Source: JBFKPQ01 sp041628225
Lineage (GTDB): Bacteria; Actinomycetota; Acidimicrobiia; Spongiisociales; JAENVV01
Length of the DNA stretch: 5,514 nt
Reading direction: 5' to 3'
NCBI GenBank assembly: GCA_041628225.1
Contig: JBFKPQ010000159.1
Coordinates: 1-5,514 of the forward strand
In this document: positions 1-4,294 of the stretch, piece after piece
How positions within the stretch are numbered: position 1 is the stretch's first letter
Layout: the number at the start of each line of letters is the position of its first letter
Notes under the pieces: model-generated
The model's database searches: none
Told to the model about the DNA's origin: nothing
What the model saw: the letters and a program-made list of their open reading frames with translations, nothing else
Position numbers and translations under genes: made by a program

Positions 1-337
1 CCCCGAGCAACGAGACCAGCCAGACCGGACGGCGTCTCCCGATGGCGATGCTGCCGAGGATCACGGCTGGCCACATTGCCGCGCCGGCCGCGCCGAGCAA
101 CAGCAGGGACAGCGCGGTGAAGCGCCACCAGCCGACGCCGTGGCGTGCTCGGCGGAGCCGCGCGAATCCGAGGAGTGCTCCAACCGCCGCCGATACACCC
201 AGGATCATCAACGTGCCGCCCCAACTGAACTCGGGACTCGTCGAAATGAAACGCATCCAGAGCCGCATCGCGATTCCCCACCCGAACCCGATCCCCGCAC
301 CAGCGAGGATCGGGTGGCTCCGAGCGAAGGCCCGCAT
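1..337 (-). CDS. Small multi-pass membrane protein, C-terminus cut off by window edge
   Basis: This minus-strand reading frame opens with ATG at 337-335 and stays open to the window edge, giving 112 codons. The protein begins MRAFARSHPILAG. It has a weakly hydrophobic stretch at residues 9-25, a clear membrane segment at about 40-58 (GGTLMILGVSAAVGALLGF), an arginine-rich loop at 60-72 and a long hydrophobic stretch at 74-99. Arginines flank the helices on what is probably the cytoplasmic side. The start codon shares one base with the stop codon of the upstream SOD-like gene (TGATG), so the two are very likely co-transcribed and translationally coupled. The segment around residues 24-43 (RLWMRFISTSPEFSWGGT) looks like a conserved block, but I cannot name a family. 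The function is unknown. That it is a real gene is supported by the coupling and by the coherent membrane topology. Confidence 0.7.
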   Translation of the reverse strand, partial: MRAFARSHPILAGAGIGFGWGIAMRLWMRFISTSPEFSWGGTLMILGVSAAVGALLGFARLRRARHGVGWWRFTALSLLLLGAAGAAMWPAVILGSIAIGRRRPVWLVSLLG

Positions 338-843
338 CAGAACTCCAGCGGCAGACAGGCGAGGCGCGGCCCGGCGGCACCGGTGCCGGGGGCAGTCGCA
401 TCGCGGTGGATGACGATCGAGTGCGCCGTACCGGCCGCGATCTCAAATGGCACCACTGCGGTGGCGTGGCCGGTCCCACCGTTGGTGATCTCGAAGTCGA
501 GCCAGACCTCGGTCTCGGGTGAGATGCCGCCGCCGGCGTTGTAGTGCCCGAGCGCGGCGCCGCCGTTGCCTGCTACGCAGGGACCGACGTGGACGTGGGC
601 GCCAAGCGTGCGTCCGGCGTTGGATCGATCGAGGTCCTTGACGTTCATGACCACGACGGTTTGGCCGTTGCCGACTGTGGCCGAGGCGATCGCCCAGCCG
701 CCATCGGTGGGGTCGGAGAGACCGCTCAAATCGCTGAGATGAGCTCGCGAGAGAATCGGATTTCCGGCGACGGCCGTTGTCGAAACGGCCAACACGCCGA
801 CCAGTGTTGATGCGAGAATCATCAACCATGTGCGCTTTCGCAT
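337..843 (-). CDS. Exported Cu/Zn-superoxide-dismutase-like protein, apparently lacking zinc ligands
   Basis: This 168-residue protein probably acts outside the cytoplasmic membrane. It has a signal peptide: basic RKR at 2-4, a hydrophobic core at 6-25, and an AVA cleavage motif ending near residue 26. The mature part matches the Cu/Zn SOD pattern. An HVH pair lies at 83-85 (copper ligands), C89 and C163 would form the family disulfide, and H100 sits in GHYN where the bridging histidine belongs. H146 lies in SIVIH (fourth copper ligand), and the end reads GPRLAC, with R160 as the active-site arginine. Between H100 and H146 the two zinc histidines of SOD are not seen; only an aspartate (D116) sits where the zinc aspartate would fall. 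M. tuberculosis SodC is a known zinc-free, copper-only SOD, so activity is possible. The alternative is a CHRD-like or non-catalytic SOD fold. The ATG at 843 is preceded by a good ribosome site (GAAAGGAA). The gene is divergent from the ECF sigma operon and coupled to the membrane protein after it. Confidence 0.7.
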   Translation of the reverse strand: MRKRTWLMILASTLVGVLAVSTTAVAGNPILSRAHLSDLSGLSDPTDGGWAIASATVGNGQTVVVMNVKDLDRSNAGRTLGAHVHVGPCVAGNGGAALGHYNAGGGISPETEVWLDFEITNGGTGHATAVVPFEIAAGTAHSIVIHRDATAPGTGAAGPRLACLPLEF

Positions 844-848
844 GACGC

Positions 849-856
849 TTCCTTTC
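849..856 (-). promoter_or_regulatory. Ribosome binding site of the SOD-like gene
   Basis: The minus strand reads GAAAGGAA five bases before the ATG at 843. This fixes the start of the SOD-like gene, and the signal peptide beginning there agrees. Confidence 0.65.
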
Positions 857-883
857 GTACGGACGTTGTGGTGTGGCTGGGAT

Positions 884-896
884 CCCCGGTGCGGGG
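884..896. repeat. Short GC hairpin
   Basis: CCCCG-GTG-CGGGG has 5-base arms and a 3-base loop. It lies in the probable 5' untranslated region of the SOD-like gene. No T-tract follows on either strand, so it is not a typical terminator. It could affect the leader mRNA or be chance in GC-rich DNA. Confidence 0.25.
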
Positions 897-910
897 TGCC
901 GTTTGTCCGT

Positions 911-927
911 CGTCTGATGAACAGACG
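911..927. promoter_or_regulatory. Perfect inverted repeat, candidate operator
   Basis: CGTCTG-ATGAA-CAGACG has perfect 6-base arms and a 5-base centre. It lies midway between the divergently transcribed SOD-like gene and sigma operon. A further half-site CGTCTG occurs at 999-1004. The position fits a regulator-binding site serving one or both directions, but no cognate regulator can be named from the window. Confidence 0.35.
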
Positions 928-1012
928 TGCAGCCGGTGTGGCGCGGGTGACACGGGGTCGTTCCTTTCAGCCGCGTCACCCGGTCGGGATGGTTCGTTCG
1001 TCTGTCTCAGTG

Positions 1013-1585
1013 ATGGTTCTCGATCTTCTGGCGCTCCAGATCTCGCCTGCGACCGCCGTCGATCCGCCCCGGGCAGCGCCCGCCCACAGTGAGCTCGATG
1101 GCTTGGTAACCACCTTGTTCCATGAGGAGGTAGCCAATCTGGTGCGGCTGGCCAGGTTCTTCGTCGATGACCGGACAGCCGCCGAAGATCTGGTCCAAGA
1201 GGCGTTCATCAGACTCGCCCGGTCGCTGCACCGCCTTCACGATCCCGACAAGGTAAAGCCGTATCTGAGGTCGATCGTCTTGAACCTGGCACGGGATCAC
1301 AACCGGCGCGGCTTGATGTCGCTTCGGCACCGTCCGCCCGCTGACCCCGATCCACCGACGTTCGACGAGCTGATGGAAATAGACGACGACCGATGGCACG
1401 TGATCGCCGCGCTACGGCAGTTGGCGCCCGGCCAGCGCAACGTGCTCGTCCTTCGGTTCTACCTCGAACTGTCGGTGGAAGAGACGGCCGCGACGTTGGG
1501 GGTGTCCGCCAACACGGTGAAGACACAGCAGCGACGGGGCCTGGCGGCGCTCGAGGAGATGTTGGAGTCGGGGGGTAGGGCATGA
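1013..1585 (+). CDS. ECF-type RNA polymerase sigma factor
   Basis: This is an extracytoplasmic-function sigma-70 family factor, which directs RNA polymerase to a small regulon. From the chosen ATG (1013) it is 190 residues, normal for the family. Region 2 spans about 33-100, with the core-binding and -10-recognition helix AEDLVQEAFIRL at 57-68 followed by PYLRSIVLNLARDHNRR. After a short proline-rich linker (108-115), region 4 spans about 127-185. It contains LAPGQRNVLVLRFYLELS and the helix-turn-helix VEETAATLGVSANTVKTQQRR, which recognises the -35 element. There is no C-terminal extension. The start is uncertain: ATG at 989 and a long form from 830 are in frame, none has a clear ribosome site, and codon use becomes typical only after 1013. 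Its stop overlaps the next gene's start (ATGA), so it is coupled to its probable anti-sigma factor. No zinc-binding anti-sigma motif is seen nearby. Confidence 0.88.
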   Translation: MVLDLLALQISPATAVDPPRAAPAHSELDGLVTTLFHEEVANLVRLARFFVDDRTAAEDLVQEAFIRLARSLHRLHDPDKVKPYLRSIVLNLARDHNRRGLMSLRHRPPADPDPPTFDELMEIDDDRWHVIAALRQLAPGQRNVLVLRFYLELSVEETAATLGVSANTVKTQQRRGLAALEEMLESGGRA

Positions 1586-2202
1586 CCACCCTCGAACGGC
1601 GCTTGCACGATGCTCTCCACGCCGGGGCGGCGCGGACGACTCCGGCGCCGGACCTGTTCGCCCGGGTGCAGGTGTCGATCGAAGACGACCGGCTTCGGAG
1701 GCTCAGGCTGCGGCGTGGCGTGGCGGTGGTGGCGCTGCTGCTGGGGGCGTTGGCGTCGGTGGTGGTGGGAACGTCTACCTATGAAGAGGGGAGATTGCTC
1801 ATGGCTTGGTGGGTGTTGGAGGCGATCACCACGGTCGTCCTGTTCGGGTTGGCGGTGTGGTTGGGGCCTTTCATCAAGCGCTTCGGCCGGGCGTATGCCG
1901 CCGATGTTTTCAAGGCCAACCCGGCGACCGGCAAGAGCTACATCGTGCTCGCCGACATCGTGTATTACCTGATCTTTGGCGCCTACATCCTGTTCACGGT
2001 GCGGTTCCAGCGGGAAGGCAACTGGTCACCGAACGTGGGGCCGAACCAGGTGCAATGGGAGCTGGCCCGTATCGGCGGGATCCTGCTGATCATCGGGATT
2101 CTGCACGGCGCCAACATCGTGTTGATGCCCGTGTTGGGCCGGCTGTTCTCGCTGAATCGAAGGCTGGATGCCCGTAACGCCCAGGAGGGCATGGATGCCT
2201 GA
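1582..2202 (+). CDS. Probable membrane-bound anti-sigma factor, four predicted membrane helices
   Basis: This 206-residue protein starts inside the stop codon of the sigma gene (4-base overlap), the usual arrangement for a sigma/anti-sigma pair. Residues 1-45 are cytoplasmic and charged (MTTLERRLHDAL, then PAPDLFARVQVSIEDDRLRRLRLRR). They resemble the N-terminal sigma-binding part of actinobacterial membrane anti-sigma factors, but the zinc motif HxxxCxxC of the ZAS class is absent. Predicted membrane segments are about 46-63, 75-97, 120-140 and 162-186. Between them are polar loops, including KRFGRAYAADVFKANPATGKSY (about 99-120) and a tryptophan/asparagine-rich outer loop at 142-160. Unlike single-helix anti-sigma factors, most of the protein is membrane-embedded, which suggests a sensor that responds to the membrane or a small molecule. 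It may instead be an anti-sigma domain fused to an independent membrane protein; a strong internal ribosome site precedes Met74. The role is inferred mainly from position and the N-terminus. Confidence 0.65.
   Translation: MTTLERRLHDALHAGAARTTPAPDLFARVQVSIEDDRLRRLRLRRGVAVVALLLGALASVVVGTSTYEEGRLLMAWWVLEAITTVVLFGLAVWLGPFIKRFGRAYAADVFKANPATGKSYIVLADIVYYLIFGAYILFTVRFQREGNWSPNVGPNQVQWELARIGGILLIIGILHGANIVLMPVLGRLFSLNRRLDARNAQEGMDA
1783..1793 (+). promoter_or_regulatory. Possible internal ribosome binding site before Met74 of the anti-sigma gene
   Basis: GAAGAGGGGAG lies 7 bases upstream of an in-frame ATG at 1801. Initiation there would make a 133-residue, three-helix protein (MAWWVLEAITTVV...) without the anti-sigma-like domain. 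It is better than any ribosome site seen for the sigma gene itself, but could be a chance purine run. Confidence 0.3.
2183..2189 (+). promoter_or_regulatory. Ribosome binding site deciding the start of the third operon gene
   Basis: AGGAGGG sits inside the end of the anti-sigma gene, 5 bases before ATG at 2195. This supports 2195 rather than the in-frame ATG at 2168 as the start of the 101-residue membrane protein. Confidence 0.65.
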
Positions 2203-2500
2203 GGTCGAGGAAGGGGTGTTCGGTCGGCGGGTGATCCAAGCTGGTGACGGAGACGAGCGGCTCGGGTGGGAGGGCTGGTTCGCGATGTTTGTGGCGGCCG
2301 CAACGGTGGTGCTGTCCGGGCTGTTGCTTCCGCCCTGGGTGGGAGTGGCGTCGGAGGCGCTGCCCGTGCCCGATTCGGCGACGACTCCGTTGGATCCGGC
2401 TCGGGTCATGCTGGGTCTCGGCCTGGCGGTGGCGATGATCGCCGGCGCGGTCTGGCTGGTCAGGCGTACCGACTGGGGAGCGACTGAGGGTCGTCAGTAG
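2195..2500 (+). CDS. Small two-helix membrane protein, third gene of the sigma operon
   Basis: This is a 101-residue protein of unknown family. Residues 1-26 are acidic and polar (MPEVEEGVFGRRVIQ...). A membrane segment runs about 28-48 (FAMFVAAATVVLSGLLLPPWV), then a proline-rich external loop at 50-69, a second membrane segment at about 71-88 and a short cytoplasmic tail. The start lies 8 bases inside the anti-sigma gene with a strong AGGAGGG upstream, so it is translated with that gene. It could assist the anti-sigma factor, for example as a membrane partner or sensor subunit, but nothing in its sequence shows this. Its 3' end overlaps the convergent gene on the minus strand by 7 bases, with no terminator between them. 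Confidence 0.72.
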   Translation: MPEVEEGVFGRRVIQAGDGDERLGWEGWFAMFVAAATVVLSGLLLPPWVGVASEALPVPDSATTPLDPARVMLGLGLAVAMIAGAVWLVRRTDWGATEGRQ

Positions 2501-2871
2501 TGGAAGGAGCCGGTCCAGGCGCCGTCGACATGGTCGATGGTGATGGAGCCGGGCAGCAGGGCGGTGATGTCGTCGACGACGAAGTCGACGATCGGCGGTT
2601 CAGTGGCGCCCGGTTCGGGCTTGCACAGTTCGTAGAGGACGGGCCGGACCGCGACGTGGAGGACGTCGCTCACCGGCCAGGACAGCTGGTCGGCGTCGTG
2701 ATCGCGGAACGTGAGCCGCTTGCGGATGAGGCAACTGAACAACACCTCGGCTTCGGCCACGAGCGGCTTGGTGCGGTCGGCGAGAGCGGCTTGGGCGGCG
2801 TCCGTGAGCGTGACGGTGACGCGCCGGTGGGCGATTTCTGCCGCGAGTTCGGTGTGCTTCCGAGTCTTCAT
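2494..2871 (-). CDS. Conserved-looking soluble protein of unknown function
   Basis: From ATG at 2871 this encodes 125 residues, beginning MKTRKHTELAAEIAHRR and ending GAWTGSFHY. There is no signal peptide or membrane segment. A compact core LVAEAEVLFSCLIRKRLTF (37-55) with a cysteine and a basic patch is followed by a VRPVLYELC motif (75-83). An acidic, hydrophobic C-terminal half (PPIVDFVVDDITALLPG) then leads to an aromatic end. I do not recognise a named family; the RKR patch in a cysteine-containing helix and the aromatic C-terminus look like conserved elements rather than shadow sequence. A longer form from GTG at 2937 is possible. I prefer 2871 because the longer start would leave almost no room for the divergent lipoprotein promoter, although AGAAGG before 2871 is only one base from the ATG. 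It converges with the sigma operon. Confidence 0.6.
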   Translation of the reverse strand: MKTRKHTELAAEIAHRRVTVTLTDAAQAALADRTKPLVAEAEVLFSCLIRKRLTFRDHDADQLSWPVSDVLHVAVRPVLYELCKPEPGATEPPIVDFVVDDITALLPGSITIDHVDGAWTGSFHY

Positions 2872-2954
2872 GCCTTCTGATTGAACCAGGTCCTTGCGGT
2901 CCGTGTCGGGAATGGTGGGGGAACGCGCCGCCGGCACATCTCGTTCGTGTCGGT
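2872..2954. other. Short divergent intergenic region
   Basis: These 83 bases separate the divergent unknown protein (minus) and the lipoprotein (plus), so promoters for both should lie here. I see no recognisable promoter boxes or inverted repeat. If the unknown protein starts at 2937 the space shrinks to 17 bases. Confidence 0.4.
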
Positions 2955-3326
2955 GTGGAGAAGGTTGTCGTTCTGTTGCTGGTGGTCGCGGCGTGTGGTC
3001 CCTCGGCCGACGCGGTGGATTGCCTGGACCGGTGGAACTCGGCCGTGGCCGCGGGAGATGTGGCCGCTCCCGCTGGCGCGGTGTCGGCGGCGGTCGGGTT
3101 TCAGGCTGCCCACAATTGGGAGGGCGGCACCGACGTGTGCTGGCTCTCGATCACCGTGGCGGACGGCGATCGGTCGGCGTGTCATGGCTTCTCGTTCGAT
3201 GTAGACGGAACGTGGCTGCCGCCTGAGTGGGTGTCCGGCGGCTCGGAGCCTGGACGATGTTTTGACCCTCCGGATGGCGCGGTAACAACCAACGTCCGCG
3301 TCGATGGGACACTCGAGCGCGGCTGA
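2955..3326 (+). CDS. Small putative lipoprotein with four further cysteines
   Basis: This 123-residue protein has a lipoprotein-type signal: VEKVVVLLLVVAAC, with one lysine, a leucine/valine core and a VAAC lipobox placing the lipidated cysteine at residue 14 (GTG start, read as Met). The mature part has cysteines at 23, 62, 76 and 102, which could form two disulfides outside the membrane. It is also rich in tryptophan, glycine and aspartate (NWEGGTDVCWLSITV, FDVDGTWLPPEW). I recognise no domain; proteins of this kind are often small binding or sensor lipoproteins, but no ligand can be inferred. There is no Shine-Dalgarno sequence before the GTG at 2955, so translation may be leaderless. No other in-frame ATG or GTG is seen close upstream. 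A long minus-strand frame overlaps it, but that frame has the low-complexity Ser/Thr/Arg composition of a shadow. Confidence 0.62.
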   Translation: MEKVVVLLLVVAACGPSADAVDCLDRWNSAVAAGDVAAPAGAVSAAVGFQAAHNWEGGTDVCWLSITVADGDRSACHGFSFDVDGTWLPPEWVSGGSEPGRCFDPPDGAVTTNVRVDGTLERG

Positions 3327-3327
3327 G

Positions 3328-4242
3328 TCAAGGTTGCACCGAGTCCTCGCCGACGAAGATCCGGTACGGCGGCCACTCGGGTGTTTCGCTCCGGATGTCG
3401 GTGCGCGGTGGGATGAGTAGGGGTTCGAAGTAGTCGTGCAACTCGCGGATCTGTTGGTCGGTGACCTGACTGATCGGTCCGGCCATTTCGAGCCACAACG
3501 CCGGCCAATCCTCGGTCGACCAGTCCTCGACCGACCCGACGGGCGCCTCCGACCGGATGCGGTCGACGCCGCCGAGTTGGTCGATGTGGTGCTCGGTGAG
3601 CAGATTGCCCCAGTAGTAGCCCCGCAGATGGGTCGTGTAGAGGCGGCCATTCTCGATGTGCAGGGGAACGAAGGCGGCTTCGTACGGTGAGGCGCTGCGG
3701 CCGGTGTGGTCGAAGGTGATGAAGCCGGTGTCGAGGCGAATCAGCGAGGCGAGGTTGCGGAACGACTGCTTGAGCTTGGCGGCGGTGGCGTCGAGGTCGA
3801 GGGCTTCGGCGAAACACGCCGCGCTGATCATGATTTCGATCAGGTTGGAGCTGTCGGGGCATTCGACGCGCCAAGGTGTGGTGACGATGCTCAGGTACTG
3901 CGACCGTGAGGGCTGCCAGCCGGGGTCGAGCGTGTCGGCCGTGAGCATGACGTGTGGCTGCGAAGCCATGAGGCGCATGCGGCCGGTTGCCCAGTGCCAG
4001 CCCTTCTCGTCGAGGGGGCGTACCAGCATGCTGAACGGGAACTCGTCCGGGGGTGTGACAACGATGCTGGGCGGCTTCAGAACGGCAGGTGGCGTCGTCA
4101 GGATCGGTTCGACGATGTCGCGCCGCATTCGCAGGAGCCAGTCGACGAGGAGCGGTGTGTATTCGGCGGGATCGACCCGCGTCGAAACGGCAGCCGAAAG
4201 GTCGGGGACGTAGAGCGGGTTGTCGGGAGCGGCTGGTGGCAT
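3328..4242 (-). CDS. Unknown 304-residue protein, C-terminal half resembling DUF3396/type VI immunity proteins
   Basis: This is a soluble cytoplasmic protein without signal or membrane segments. Residues 26-48 form a basic amphipathic region (YTPLLVDWLLRMRRDIVEP). Residues 70-125 look like beta strands (FSMLVRPLDEKGWHWATG, then HVMLTADTL). The rest includes LDTGFITFDHTGRSASPYEAAF (170-191), GYYWGNLLTEHHIDQLGG (208-225), and ALWLEMAGPISQVTDQQIRELHDYFEPLL (248-276). As I remember DUF3396 proteins, they share the order 'short aromatic block, W-x-x-LL, LGG, strand, then an acidic helix ending in EPxL'. This protein follows it, but I could not search, so the assignment is tentative. The ATG at 4242 has GAAGG 7 bases upstream. 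The gene follows the HNH nuclease by 52 bases on the same strand, so co-transcription is plausible. Its 3' end lies one base from the convergent lipoprotein gene. Confidence 0.72.
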   Translation of the reverse strand: MPPAAPDNPLYVPDLSAAVSTRVDPAEYTPLLVDWLLRMRRDIVEPILTTPPAVLKPPSIVVTPPDEFPFSMLVRPLDEKGWHWATGRMRLMASQPHVMLTADTLDPGWQPSRSQYLSIVTTPWRVECPDSSNLIEIMISAACFAEALDLDATAAKLKQSFRNLASLIRLDTGFITFDHTGRSASPYEAAFVPLHIENGRLYTTHLRGYYWGNLLTEHHIDQLGGVDRIRSEAPVGSVEDWSTEDWPALWLEMAGPISQVTDQQIRELHDYFEPLLIPPRTDIRSETPEWPPYRIFVGEDSVQP

Positions 4243-4263
4243 GGGTCGACCTTCGGGTGACCC
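4243..4263 (-). promoter_or_regulatory. Hairpin over the ribosome site of the 304-residue gene
   Basis: Read on the minus strand just before the ATG at 4242, GGGTC-ACC-CGAA-GGT-C-GACCC folds into an 8-base-pair stem with one bulged C and a CGAA tetraloop. The Shine-Dalgarno GAAGG lies in the loop and upper stem. Such a structure could limit translation unless it is melted, for example by ribosomes or RNA coming from the upstream nuclease gene. It has no T-tract, so it is not a standard terminator. Confidence 0.4.
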
Positions 4264-4294
4264 TACCGACGGGATATCGGAAGGACGCTCAGAT

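Larger units (their letters stand above)
844..1012. other. Divergent intergenic region between SOD-like gene and ECF sigma operon
   Basis: This stretch of about 170 bases must hold the promoters of both units. I cannot identify a convincing -35/-10 pair on either strand. It contains a perfect inverted repeat at 911-927, a short hairpin at 884-896, and a second copy of the octamer TTCCTTTC (849-856 and 961-968). The sigma-factor frame stays open through here up to position 830. However, those codons show weak GC bias at third positions and encode nothing sigma-like, so I treat them as non-coding. Confidence 0.5.

Noticed and set aside
961..968. Second copy of TTCCTTTC as the ribosome site of another minus-strand gene
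   Set aside because: The GTG that follows opens only a short frame, out of phase with the SOD gene and without recognisable protein features.
443..979. Long minus-strand frame (178 codons) overlapping the SOD-like gene and the divergent intergenic region
   Set aside because: The translation is arginine/histidine-rich low complexity, typical of an out-of-frame reading of GC-rich coding DNA. The SOD frame has signal peptide, motifs and ribosome site.
830..1012. N-terminal extension of the sigma factor by up to 61 residues
   Set aside because: The extra residues show no sigma homology, have weak third-position GC bias, would overlap the SOD start and would make the protein unusually long. It remains possible but unlikely.
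3512..3534. Inverted repeat TCGGTCGA...TCGACCGA with a 7-base loop inside the 304-residue gene
   Set aside because: It coincides with a repeated VEDWSTEDW protein segment, and such arms are common in GC-rich coding DNA. No regulatory role is implied by its position.
2868..3650. 260-codon minus-strand frame antisense to the lipoprotein and overlapping the 304-residue gene
   Set aside because: Composition is Ser/Thr/Arg/Pro-rich without motifs, and it lies in another frame of a better-supported gene. The plus-strand lipoprotein has a coherent signal peptide.
3656..4213. 185-codon plus-strand frame antisense to the 304-residue gene
   Set aside because: It is a shadow of the minus-strand gene with no domain and no ribosome site. 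Long antisense frames are expected at this GC content.
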